Shown here piece by piece: positions 44,761 through 56,176 of a stretch of DNA of 64,000 nucleotides. Position numbers and translations under genes: made by a program. The notes beneath the pieces were generated by a model, which was not told the DNA's origin, did no database searches, and saw only the letters and a list, made by a program, of their open reading frames with translations. How positions within the stretch are numbered: the first letter of the stretch is position 1; each line of letters begins with the position of its first letter. The stretch comes from Cycas panzhihuaensis (taxonomy: Eukaryota; Cycadophyta), in NCBI GenBank assembly GCA_023213395.1, contig CM041465.1, positions 142,793,741 through 142,857,740 of the forward strand, given 5' to 3'.

Positions 44761-46980
44761 GATGAAGAAATTGCTTTAAAATAAACTGCTTTGAAAAGTA
44801 AAGTGCTTAAATGAAATATTGAAATACTCTTAAATAAGATAAGGAAGACACTCAAAAAACACAAGCAAAATTATCCCTCTTCAACTATGGGACATACACA
44901 AGTATCCCAATTGGTACTTAGGCTTCTCCAAAGTAAAAATTTTGTATTAATGGTGATTACAAGCTAAAGTTTTATTAAGTTTATTTAAGGGTCAACTCGT
45001 AAGAAGCCCATAAATTAGCATTAATTTTGATCATAAAAATATTATACCAAATGACTTCAAAAGTACTTAAAAGATTATTCACTCAATAGAGGATTAAAAT
45101 ATGAACCCAACACTTCTAACAATACTTGATTCTGACTTTCTATGACCAAGTTATGCTTTAAATAGTACAAGGAGCTCAAAATGATAAAGAACCCTTTAGT
45201 ACATAAACTACAAAGAAAATTTTCATCTACTTTCAGTTATTAAATGAGCCATCAAATATAAACCCAACATAGTCATGTGACCACTCATTTCATTTGGGTA
45301 GAAATATAAAATACTTTGGGGTTGGCAGATTTGAAAATAGGCCCTGTTGGTGACAGATATATTTATTGAAGTAAAAACAGGTGCTTAGTTTGAGACAACC
45401 TCCTTAAAAAATATATTAGCCCCTTTTAGAAAGTACTCTCTAGTCACTTGAATGTTGAATATAACTTATTGGCTATAGTGTAATGGAGCTACAAGACATC
45501 GAAGCTCAAAAGGATTTTGAATACTTCAATGAAAAAGGCACATAGTATAAATCACCTAGCCAATAAATATATGTACAATAATATCAATTGTGTATATGGA
45601 TACTTTAAACAAAAGTGTGCAATATGAGATAATTGATCAATGATTCAAAATAAATACATCAATATCACTTGTATAAATTCCAGATGAAATTTACCATGAT
45701 TTGAGAAAATCTCTTTATATTGATGGAGGCTTGGGGAGAGGTATGTTAAATGAAGTACGACCTCGAAATACTTAAGCAATGCTATGTGTAGTAATTAATG
45801 GACTAAAGTGAGGCAAGAAGTAAATATATATGGGAGCAGACAATCTCTTTATAGGTTTGAGTGATCAATAATGTAGAGAGAACAATAGAGCAGTAAGACT
45901 TGCCACCAATAGTCAAAAGGCATCCACAGTTGAAGAGATGATAGAAATAACAAGTTCATACCTAAGCACTTTTACAAAGTAGAGCCAGAGACAAATATTA
46001 ATCATCATAGGGCAAAAAATATATACACGAAAAAAAGGGCACATGATATCAAATGGAGGCATAAATATAACTTTCCTCGTAGTTTGTGTAAACAAGGAAT
46101 AAAAAATAAATATTAAAATAGAATTTTCTAATTAAATAAAAATGCAAAGATTATAATTTCATCAATTGAAGGGAAAACGTAAATATTTCATGCAAAGGTG
46201 GATGATCGACTGGTAAGTCAGATGTAAGACTATATGTAAAAGAGGATGCAAACATTGAGTGTGCAGACTATTGCAAGCCAGAAAAAAGGATGAAACATAA
46301 TGCCTAACATGTGAGAAAAGGAGCATAAAAAATGATTGCTCTCACAGCTGACTTTATAGATAATGACCCAACTTGAGTCACTGAGCTTAATGTAGATTAA
46401 AAAAGGATATCTTGCAAGCTTGCCACGTTGTAAGGTTGATATTATAAGCCAAATACCCTCAATAAGATGGTTATAATCGTAACAAACTACCTTTATCAAG
46501 TTAAAAATGAAGTTGCAAGTGTGAGTAAACTTCCTTCGGTGAGCATATGATGTAAAGGGGCATAAATACACCCTATAGGGAGTCACCAAATTATGGTAGT
46601 AATGCAAAATTAAATTAACTGAGTGTATCTTAGTGCAAACTTTGAATGTAAAGACAAAATGCTAGATACATGAGAGGCATGCATTGACCAACACAAATAT
46701 AGAATGTAGATAGATATTTAGACTTGCGATGTATTTTCAAAAAGCTTGTAAATATGGAAATCTAAGTGGCTATCAAGTACAAGCACATACTACATGGAGT
46801 ACACTACTTAGGATAGACCACACTTCACTGCACAAAGATAAAACCTAAACCCAGGCATAGAATGTGATCACCACAAGACATAGACTACTCAAAAGGACAA
46901 ACTTTGAGACACAAGATTGGAAGCAAGAGATTGAAAAGAAGCACAACCTAGATGTAACAAGAAGTGAGAGATTAAAACAT
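44761..46980 (-). other. Element F leader, about 2.2 kb
   Basis: Between primer site and gag. No domain; frames such as 45,913-46,095 and 46,230-46,607 have no family features. Its gag-proximal part resembles the G leader (for example near 45,290 and 58,190). Confidence 0.5.
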
Positions 46981-47288
46981 GACTTTGATACTAAATGATG
47001 GAATTAGAGGACAAGAGAAGGGAGGAGAGTAAATAATGCATTCAAGAAAGGACAACCAATAATCAGTAAGGAAGGTGATGTTGAAAATACTAGGGTCTTT
47101 GGACCCCCTATAGGTATAGGTAGGATCAAGGGGATATGGCACACCTATCAAGGTCCATCATTGCCTAGCATTGGCAAATGCCTGATAATTTATTGACACA
47201 AAATATTTCCCATGATATGGGTTATTACCATAATGTAAGTAATCTCCCCAATTTAGGTAATCACCCCAATGTGGATATTATTCCAACA
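46981..47288 (-). repeat. Element F primer site and 5' LTR
   Basis: LTR 46996-47288 (293 bp) with three 18-bp units at 47226-47279. Primer site 46981-46995 reads TTTAGTATCAAAGTC on the - strand: TTTGGTATCAGAGTC with two G-to-A changes. Confidence 0.88.
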
Positions 47289-47293
47289 TTAGG

Positions 47294-48129
47294 TAGTGAA
47301 TTACCTTGAATTAATTATATCGCATGCTCATATAAGTGTTAGGCGATAGTCCATAAGGAGTTGTAAACATTGGGTCCTACTTTTTAAAGACTAATCATAA
47401 GTTTATAAGGGTGGTTGTATCTGACAGTATGTTCAACCTTTGAGTCTATTATTTCTATCATTTGCATTATACATAGTTTAGGCACCACTCCCTAAGGACC
47501 CCTTTTTAATAATTTCTCCATTTGGTGGGAGCTAACAATTTAGGTAGGACTATCATCATGCCCACTAAGGTGTATTATTGGTTGTTAATTGTAAACTTCA
47601 TCCATAATTCAATGAAATCCCATAGGATGGGTCCTAACATATGAAGCCATTGAGCCCCTAAGACCATGTCATAACCCCTTCATTAGAGTGTGAACATGAT
47701 TGATTTCATAGTGTACTTCCCCATAGATAACTTGATGTTCAAATGTTTGCCCTTCCAAGCCAATGCTCCTCTATTAGCTATCATTACCTTGAAGCTATTG
47801 AGTAGGTAAATGTAACAACTTATCTATTTGGTTATACTACAATCAATAATAGGTGCTACCCGAGTCAATGATAATAATTAGATGTTGTTCCCTAAAATAT
47901 TCTAACACCTTCATAGTTTGGGGTGTGGTAATTTTGGCTAATGTGTGCACTAAAATTTTGGTAACAATGTCCTCACTCTCAATGGTCTCTTCAATTTGTT
48001 CATCATCTAGGTTATCATTTGAGGTGTCAAATAGATTAACTGTAAAAAGTTCCTTAACATCTAATAAATAGAGTTTTTATTCTAAACATTTGTGATTATG
48101 TATATATTTCTTATCATAGTTATAACAAA
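47294..48129 (-). pseudogene. Element E protease region, decayed
   Basis: On the - strand IIIIDSGSTYY (about 47,840-47,870) is the retropepsin active site (usual DSGSTHNF). Upstream at about 48,080-48,130 LCYNYDKKYIHNHKCLE is the gag zinc element (usual LCYxCDEKxxxGHKC) with one Cys changed to Tyr. The + strand frame 47,853-48,071 overlaps this and is not real. Confidence 0.75.
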
Positions 48130-49010
48130 GCTCCCTTACTCTATAGGCAGTCATCTCTTCATCACTTAAGTGCTTGGTAGGTGGTTCTCTGATGTCTAGG
48201 GCTAGGTTTGGTTGAGTTGGTTATGGGAGGTTTAAATTATAGAGTTTTAAATGGTTTTACTATGCTAACCTTTGGGTTTCTATAAAACTAGCAGGCTTAA
48301 ATATTTTAACTTCTACATGAATGTCTTCTTTTAAACTACTAATAAAATAATTGTTGATGAAAGCCTTACCAAGTCTTATTGTTTAATTTGTCAAATTTTC
48401 AAATTATGTCTAATACACGTAGATATAATGAGTTTGTTTTAATTCAATTAAGAACCCTATGAAGTCTTCATGTTCACTTGGTCCAAACCATGTGAGTAAG
48501 TATTTACGAAATTTGGCCCACATGAGGACACCACATTTTTTTCCTAACCATTGATACAAATATATTACCTCACATTGTAGGTGAAATGATTTTGTGGAAA
48601 CTATTTGGTCCATGGGCATCTAGTGGATAGAGAAGTAATGTCCTACTTTATATAACCAACCAGTTAGATCTTTCCCATTAAATTTAGGAAAATTCAAGTT
48701 AAGGGGATGGAATGTGCCACTAGCCTAGGGTCCATTCGAAGATTATTGGCTTGTATTGGTACCCTGTTCTATGGTAGAGTGCTTGCCTTACTGTATTTAT
48801 AAGTTCATGGCATTATATTTGGCATTCAATAAAGTCAACCTACTATTAAGGTTGTCAATTTGGTTCAATGCATCTAATTTGGATAGTAGTTGGAGTATGG
48901 TCGATTGTGTTACTTGGATTGTTTTACTATCTTCATCTATTTTCTCTAAGGATAGGTCTTGGGATCTATGAACATTAGCCATATTAGCTTCTCTGGGTTG
49001 TCTAACCAAG
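48130..49010 (-). pseudogene. Element E gag, decayed
   Basis: Segment 48,797-49,009 includes MANVHRSQDL and a coiled-coil-like LLSKLDALNQIDNLNSRLTLL. Segment 48,410-48,619 holds YLYQWLGKKCGVLMWAKFRK and YLLTWFGPSEHEDFIGFLIELKQT, the Retrotrans_gag core of gypsy elements. Stops between the blocks. Confidence 0.82.
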
Positions 49011-49994
49011 TTATCAAAGATCTATATTAAAATGATCAGCTCAACAAGAGGATAAACTTGGAATAGGTGACCAGAAGTTAAGATTTTTTACCTTGAACTT
49101 TTGTGTTCTCATATTTACCAAATTCTTAACAATCTTTAAAATATTTCTTCTTGTAGTTTTAAATTTTCTATTAGATCACTACCTCAGTCTATCTTGATTA
49201 ATAGTTTTAATACTTTTAGTCACTATCCAAGTAGATCCAGATCTATTCCTGACTATTTGCAAGATATTCCCTATTGTAGTTTCCAAATGTCCTTCAATTC
49301 ACTACCTAGGTATATCTAGATCAAGGGTTTCAGTATTTTGGATAACTTTCAAAGCATGTCTAGATTTGTTCATAGCCAAGGCATAAAACATTTCTAGTTG
49401 AAGGAGTATATGGCCTACAGGCTCTCTCATATATTTCTCAATCAATAATAATGAATTAACCCACTATCTCAAGGTACTAACTATGGAGAATTATCATACT
49501 CGTAGTCATGTTATCTATCTTCTAGGTCTACATAGAGTGTGACTTCCTAGTACTAACTGTTAACCAATGTACTAGAGTTTACAAATGACTAATGGCTACC
49601 TCAAACTTCTTGTAACTAGGTATCTCCTAGCCTAAGGGGGTCTTCCTATATACCTAAAGGTATGTGGAGGATTGACTCCACATACATATGTTATCTAAGG
49701 CCTAGGTATTGGTTTCTTTTGCATCTCACTTTATACATTAGCTTATCATGAAACATACTTAGACAATAATGACAACTCTATGATTTTTGAAAACTATCAA
49801 AATAGAGTTTCTAACTTAAACACCACTATAAAAAATGAAAATAAAAAGAGAGGATAAATTTAGGCATGAGGTTAGTACCCTACTATTTTTGCCACTTTTT
49901 TATCACCAAGATCCCATAAGGACAAGGTGAGAGCATATAGTGGTTAGTTATAATAGGCTACTAAAAATCACTATAGTAGAATATGGCCCTAAAA
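49011..49994 (-). other. Element E leader
   Basis: AT-rich sequence between primer site and gag with no domain on either strand. Confidence 0.45.
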
Positions 49995-50374
49995 GGTGTT
50001 GTGATACCACTTGATACGATACTACCTACAACTACAAATGTTAAAAATAACAATGTATATAAAGCTATAGTTCAAATCACAAGATGACCAAATCACCAAA
50101 CTGTTGATATTCATAAGGAATCACTTGCAACTATAAGTCCCATTGAGGGGGCAAACCTCAATTATAAGATATTCAAGGATATCTTTAAGACTATAAAGGG
50201 TACAACTATAAAGAAAAGGTGTATCTTAGTCATGCTATTGAGTGGTGTTTGTGGGATGATTCATTTCATACAAAAATAAGCGCATGAGATATATAATGAC
50301 TATTACAATGCTTTATGTATTAATTCTATTACATAGCTTTATATAATAGATGGTTAGAACACGAGGGTCCTAAT
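49995..50374 (-). repeat. Element E primer site and 5' LTR
   Basis: LTR 50012-50374 (363 bp). Primer site 49995-50009 reads TGGTATCACAACACC on the - strand, starting like the initiator-Met complement. The LTR starts TATTAGGACC on the - strand (TG to TA). Confidence 0.8.
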
Positions 50375-52436
50375 AATCATCTTTATTTCCTATACCTATC
50401 CCCATAGACACCATTATCCAAGATATAATCCCTATGTACAATGTAAGTGAGGATTAGGATGTAGTGTAATCTCATGAATATTTGATTATCACCTAGTGAG
50501 GTATGATATTATGGTTCTTGGGTAGCTCTAGTCCATTGGGTCTTTATAGGATTCAATATGTGAAATTAAAAATAAGGGCTTTATAGTCCTCCATGGAAGC
50601 ATGCCCTTGTTCTTAACCCATAAGGCCACATAAGAGTACAATGACCTATCACACTTAGGTAATATAGTATATAGTTCTATATCTTCTAGTTCCTTGGTCA
50701 AACTTGGTGCACAGAGTTGTCGTCAATGGTGAAAAACAAACAAATAAGCATAGCTTAACAATAGCTCCATTTTCCCTATGTTTTACCAAATAATATGATG
50801 TAGTGTTGTTAGCACTATTGGATGCCTTAGGGACCTATGTCAAAGTAGAGCTATTCAATGAAGAACCAATGCCAAGGGAAGATAATAACATACCATACTA
50901 ATCCCTATGCCATATTGCAAATACACATATGTAATTATGGTTTGTGGTTGACGTCGAGGTAGGGCATAACATGCCCTCCCTTCTTTAAAAGCTCCACCCT
51001 CAAAGCTTTGTACTAGGGCCATAAGTACCCCCGCTTCTTAAGATCATTATTTTTAGATCTTGGTTGTTTCTGGGTGACATGTTCTCCTTTTCTATGATTA
51101 TTGTTCAGATAACTTATTTTAGATTTTGATATTTCTCTAAGTGAATATTGGGGGCAATTATCAAATATCATGTTGATAATGGTTTTATCCATTAGGTGTT
51201 GCTTTTATTGAGACAAAAATAATTTTTGTTATGGAGCTCATACAAAGTGGGTCAATTAAATGATGGAATGTTCTTGCGTGTCCCTCGGTAGGATTGCCGT
51301 TCATTTTTAGGGATCTACAGTGTTGTAATGAGCTACCCATATATTCTTTGAGTTTGGGGGGCCTTCTTTCTATATTTCTTCTAGAAACTATAAACATGTA
51401 ATGGAGCCAACATGTCTTTTTCTTATTTATTTGTCGAATACCTCGTAGAGTATATCAAGCTCCATTCTAATTGAATCTAATAAAATTTTCAATATTGTTG
51501 TTGCTATATATGTCAAGGGTTTGCAACCGCTGTACTATTAAAACTATGTTTATGCCTCATAGGGAAAGGAGAGGGAATTCTAATTCATCCTATAATGTTA
51601 CGAGTACTTCTTAAATTTATAAGAACCGCTACTCTGGTACAATATGATGTACGATTTTTAAGATCTCTAGATTTTTGATTCTATTTATTGTTGCTAATAA
51701 AGTTCTACAGAGTGTATTGCATCAACTCCTTTTCATGTCAGTGCTTCCTTAGGACTTCTGTGGCCTTCCCTTGTTTTTGTTAAATGCCCTAAGAGTAATG
51801 AACTTTGTCTTTCGTGTGGCAGAGTATATCTATTATTGACTTCTGGATCTTTTGGTTGAGCCATAGTATAAGCATTTGCTTTGTTGTTTTCTATTATATT
51901 ATTTTCATGTAACTTATTGTTGTAGTTTCTCATGGCAGTCATGTGTCTAGGTTTGAGCCAGCTAATTTGGCCTACTATATCTCTGGATGCGATGGCAGAT
52001 TTACAACAAAAGGAGCCCTTAGGCTTGAAATTAGGTAATTAAGTTAATTAGCTTGACGCATACAACAAAGGAAAGAAATATGCATACAGGCGAGGTGAAA
52101 TTACGAGGAATGCATGTTTATTGATTGTTGAAGTTTAAGGATGGCCATCACTGGTTATGGACCGCATAACCATTAATCTTTGGTTCAACCTTTACAATTT
52201 ATTATTATTTATATGTTGCCACAAGAATATATGCAAACGGTTAGACCACCGAACATCCGTAACCAGCAGGAAGGGGCAACAACGGTCACATTTATGTCCC
52301 CCCTGAAATGGGAGTTAGAACCTACTTCCAACTTCCAGCAATCTGAATACCCATTTTCTTCTGTTGACAAAAGACAGATACATAAACATTGGAAGCCTTC
52401 TTCACAGAATTTGAAGTCGGCTATAATAAAAAACCA
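50375..52436. other. Non-transposon-like or very old DNA, no gene recognised
   Basis: Both strands were read. Short frames (51,185-51,397, 51,733-51,942, 52,180-52,455) have no motifs and no shared context. It may be ordinary intergenic DNA or an element too old to recognise. Confidence 0.4.
52428..52433 (-). terminator. Pol III terminator of tRNA-Gln
   Basis: Six T in a row on the - strand, three bases after the tRNA 3' end, the normal RNA polymerase III stop signal. Confidence 0.75.
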
Positions 52437-52508
52437 AGATTCCACCGAGATTTGAACTCGGGTTACTGGATTCAGAGTCGAATGTCCTCACCACTAGACC
52501 ATGGAACC
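52437..52508 (-). tRNA. tRNA-Gln (anticodon CTG)
   Basis: 72 nt without CCA. Reads GGTTCCATGGTCTAGTGGTG... and ends ...CTCGGTGGAATC plus T. Anticodon loop CTCTGAA gives CUG. B box GAGTTCAAATCTC is good. Close to the plant cytosolic tRNA-Gln, but the anticodon stem has TTCGA against TCCAG, which puts C opposite C where a G-C pair is expected. The acceptor stem has one G-U pair. The T run after it suggests a real gene, the mismatch a weakened one. It lies 386 bases from tRNA-Asn on the other strand. Confidence 0.85.
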
Positions 52509-52894
52509 AACGGGGATATAATCTGAGCGAGTAACCATTCACCAGCTATTCGTTCGCCAGGAAGGCCTGCACTGATGGTACACACTGAATTGCATGGCAT
52601 GGCTTGTTTGAGGGTAACCAGATAACAGCTGCGTAACTTGTGTTACAGATATCAACACGACAAGACATTAATATTGTGGGAAGACAAATATTTTATGGTA
52701 ACTTGTCCAATGAATAAAATGCCCCAAACTTGGTATTCTCACCTCTTACTTCAATATTACCACTTCACTCCACAAAATTATTGCATATGCTTCTAATTAC
52801 CAAAACATACGTGATGTGATCTGATTCTGAGTTCATTTGAAAACAATATCCGTACGAAATTTTAATTCGGTACCTGAAATCACGCCACCGAATG
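52509..52894. other. Spacer between divergent tRNA genes
   Basis: Upstream DNA of both tRNA genes. No coding signal. CAA triplets that often mark plant tRNA starts occur near both 5' ends, but I see no clear TATA box. Confidence 0.4.
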
Positions 52895-52968
52895 GTTGGA
52901 ATAGCTCAGTTGGTTAGAGCGTGTGGCTGTTAACTACAAGGTCGGAGGTTCAAGCCCTCCTTCTAGCG
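52895..52968 (+). tRNA. tRNA-Asn (anticodon GTT)
   Basis: 74 nt: GTTGGAATAGCTCAGTTGGT... with D arm intact, anticodon loop CTGTTAA (GUU) and T arm GGAGG TTCAAGC CCTCC. Ends TTCTAGC plus discriminator G; CCA is not encoded. Nuclear cytosolic type. It differs from the common plant form by C-to-T at position 2 (G-U pair) and in the anticodon stem (CTACA for CCACA, again G-U), so folding is kept. No T run within 40 bases downstream; the first TTTT is near 53,061. Confidence 0.88.
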
Positions 52969-53849
52969 CCTCACAAGATTACGTTGATCTCTACCCAATA
53001 TTGTTTGCAACTCCTCAACTCCATTTTACTTCACACTTGGACGACTCCTCTGTCTCTGCTCTTTTCCAGTCATAATCTTCTTTATTTTTCTTGGGTTATT
53101 ACATCATAAACACAAACGTAACGTGAATTAGAAGAAGATGATTCTTCTTCTCATTTCTTCACACCCAAATACGAATTGTAGCAAAATACTACGCACCAAG
53201 GAAAGTATCCATAATGTCAATGTAATGCCCAATTACAATGGCAATAGCAGCAATATTCACAAAGAAATGCACCCTCCTATCCAATGCAATTAACAAAAAT
53301 TAAATCTCCACACATCTCTTTGTATATCTCCATTTATAACACTAATACTAGCTTCTCATAATAATAAAATATTATTAAAATATACTTCCCGTAGTAGTAG
53401 CCATCTTCTCTCAAATTGTCTTGGGATCATTACAATTCTTTCCTCCTTTAAGACACTTTGTCATCCCGCCAGCTCCTTCTATCATTTCTTGAATTTTGTA
53501 ACTTCTCAAGGTCTCTTTCATGATCTTGTTTTATGTTGCCATTTGGATCCACAACATTCATCCCCTTTTATGAATACTTTGCATACAAAATGTGGGAGAG
53601 ATGATGCACACCTCTCCAATCTACCACTTGCTATAGCCAATACGTCGTTGGAGCTAGTGCCATCTCTATGATGTCTTCTAGGTACTATACATATGTTCCA
53701 TCTTCCTGTTTGTGATGACACCATTTCCTTTATAGCTCTTGCAGAGCATTTTCCACGCAGTATATCGTGGGACCTGTGTTTTGGGGATTAGCACTATCTC
53801 AGATCTTGGAACTTGCTTCTATATCATGCCCATGGAGTTTTGCTCTTGA
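52969..53849. other. Intergenic DNA, no gene recognised
   Basis: AT-rich with no domain on either strand. The frames at 53,489-53,671 and 53,518-53,724 overlap each other on opposite strands and have no features. Confidence 0.4.
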
Positions 53850-55390
53850 AGATAAGAATTACCTTGGAGATGGGGGCATAGGTTGCGCTGAAAAAGGCAT
53901 AAGGAATAGAGAATATAGTTGAAGTCGCATGGCAATGAATGGAGACATATAGGAGGAGGAGTGCGCAATAAACATGAATCAAGTTTGTCAACATCATAGG
54001 AAAATAAGCTTAGATGTGAACACACAGGAGGGGTATGTCAAAAATAGAGATAAAGTGCAAGGGTTTATAATGACATGATATGATAATAGATAAGAATGTA
54101 GTTCTAAAAGAGATTAGGAGGTAATAAGTATTGGGGATTAGGGTAAAAATAAGGACTGAAAGGCTATGCTTGAAGTGGAATGTGACTAAAGTAATTATAT
54201 AATGGTAAATGGGTAATAAACGATATGGAGTAGAGGGTGGCTTATGGAGGAGATCGAGAGGTAGTAACATACATATAATGTTAGTACGACAAGGCTAAGG
54301 AATAAGGTTTAAGATATGTTACAAATATTTAATACAAATGACAATTATGTCAAAGAGATATACAAAAAATGGAGAGTGGAATGACGTTAATGAGAAATAA
54401 TGGAGATGAGCGAGATTAAGATATAAAAGTGTATGACACAGATGTGTCAAGAATAAGTGTGGGCAATAGGTGATATGAATGATTTAGGGTACCGATAAGA
54501 TTCGAGAAAGATACCTACGAGGTGTTGATACTAAAGAGATAGAGAATGATGGATAGATGGTAAGATGGGTATTCTATAGAGATGGATACAGCAAAGAGAT
54601 ATCTGCAAAGTAAAGGGATAAATGGTAAACATAATTTAGGTTTGGAACAAAGCTAGGGAGCGATATATATGGAGTTCTAATGCAAATATAAGGAATGCAA
54701 GATGAGACGAGGGAAAAAGATTGCTCTACATATATAAGTGAGTTAAATATGGCCAAATGAGAACAATGTGTGAGTGATGAATATTGAAATACAAGTAATA
54801 AAGGGTAAGACAATTGTGGTCTATGAGTGTGATTGGGGAATAACTTCTATAGATCACTAATAAAGGGGGCATAAGGGGTGAGAGATAAGTATTGTTTAGG
54901 AGTAGATAGTTTTGATGGAAGCATATGAGATAAGAATGTAAAAATATGGGATATAATAAGCAATGGATTGAGTAAGAAGGTTGACAAGGGGCAGGGATGG
55001 AAATAATGTGTCTTGTCAGATAAGTTACTAGTTAGAGAAAATGAAGATGAGAGAAATAAAACACAAGAAGAACGAAGCATGCTAACTAGATTAGAAAGTG
55101 GCATTTTAATAGGAAAGAAATGAATATTATGAAGACAAGAGAGATGTGCATCCTTGCTTGGTGATTTCCTATAAAGGACAAATGAGGGTATGAAAGAGAT
55201 GAAGATTGGCCAATTTTAAGAGGGATCATGGTTTCACTTATGAAAAGTTGGGAATTGAATAGGATGTGTTTTAAATCCAATATTGGTTTTGGGTAAGTAG
55301 GAATATCAAATTTTCTACAGCCATGTGGAAGGAAAATTTAAGATGAAGTATAAGACTACCAAAACAAATAGAAGAATATATAACATGACT
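53850..55390 (+). repeat. Purine-rich, C-depleted tract of about 1.5 kb
   Basis: The + strand is mostly A and G with very little C; for example 54,361-54,420 has 18 G and 3 C. No fixed repeat unit is seen. The - strand frames here (54,010-54,270, 54,574-54,813, 54,847-55,104, 55,086-55,280) are Leu/Ser/Ile-rich results of the skew and are not proposed as genes. Confidence 0.65.
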
Positions 55391-55877
55391 TAAACTTATA
55401 ATAGTTATCTCATTTGAGTTGATATACTATTATAATTTTATGGCTGATTCTTCTTTAAATTATTTGAAGGTGGATTCCTACTCTTCAATATCTTATCATT
55501 ATACATGCTTCAATTTTGCTACTTTAGATTCTTGTATTCTTGTTCTTCTTGGAAATGTAGCTTATCTCCTTGGATAGAATTTGGCTTTAATTTCTTTAAA
55601 ATGATTAAACTAAAATATTGTGATAAACATAATGTTGATTCTTAACATTAATGTTTTCCTCCTATTATTCTTTTTTTTTTTAAATAAAGTCTCAATAATA
55701 TTTAGGGAGTGTTGTTTTTCTTTGTTTGCCTTTGACTTTCATCCTTTCACTTGTCAAAATGTCATCACTATATCCATGTTGACTTTATTATATTTTAGTA
55801 TGGTTTATATTTATTTACCAGCTTCTGGGGCATCCCAATATGGTTAGTTATGATTTTCTACTTTGTAATTTGACTAG
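55391..55877. other. Flank of element G, no gene recognised
   Basis: AT-rich, T runs near 55,665-55,680. The frame 55,620-55,847 is low-complexity Phe/Leu-rich. Confidence 0.4.
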
Positions 55878-56161
55878 CGTTAGAATAATGCCTATATTGG
55901 GGCTAGTATCCACTTTGGGGAGATTACCCACATTGGGGTAATAACCTAAATCAATAGAAATACTTTGGCAGTAGCATGTTACATGTTTGTCAATGCCAGT
56001 CAACAGTAGACTTTGAGAGGTGTTCCAAATCACTCTCAGTCCCTCTTATTTATTAAGGGGATTTAGTGAACTTGGTGTTCATCAATGCCACCATTCTCAC
56101 GAATTGATGGTTCTCCCTTTCTTGCATTTCATTCTACTCCATTTGTCCCCCGATTTCATTG
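55878..56161 (+). repeat. Element G 5' LTR
   Basis: Starts CGTTAGAATAATG (F family: TGTTGGAATAATG) with three 18-bp units directly inside (about 55,886-55,939), as in F. Ends GATTTCATTG before the primer site. Confidence 0.85.
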
Positions 56162-56163
56162 TT

Positions 56164-56176
56164 TGGTATCAGAGCC
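56164..56176 (+). other. Element G primer binding site, intact
   Basis: TGGTATCAGAGCC, a perfect initiator-Met tRNA complement. The only unchanged copia primer site in the window. Confidence 0.92.

Larger units (their letters stand above)
40290..47288 (-). mobile_element. Element F: Ty1/copia retrotransposon inside element E
   Basis: 6,999 bp, - strand. LTRs 40290-40583 and 46996-47288; perfect target duplication TTAGG (40285-40289 and 47289-47293). Worn primer site at 46,981-46,995 and purine tract CATTATAGGGGAGAAA (- strand) by the left LTR. Order on the - strand: gag, integrase, RT, RNase H, so copia. An unusually long leader of about 2.2 kb precedes gag. Same family as G and related to H. 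Many stops. Confidence 0.93.
37204..50374 (-). mobile_element. Element E: Ty3/gypsy retrotransposon, split by element F
   Basis: - strand. LTRs 37204-37564 and 50012-50374 match along their length. Primer site next to the right LTR, purine-rich AAGATGAAAGG beside the left. Order on the - strand: gag (about 48,130-49,010), protease (about 47,294-47,900), then F, then RT and RNase H (about 39,060-40,284), integrase (about 38,000-39,050). RT before integrase marks gypsy. No convincing target duplication (GAGTA and ATCAT). Heavily decayed. Confidence 0.87.

Noticed and set aside
50640-51180. A - strand stretch with readable residues (for example LYSYVALWVKNKGMLPW) as a possible gene.
   Set aside because: Many stops and no family I can name; left unassigned.
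54010-55280. Several - strand frames rich in Leu, Ser and Tyr, like small membrane proteins.
   Set aside because: They follow from the pyrimidine-rich strand of a skewed tract; no start context, motif or continuity.
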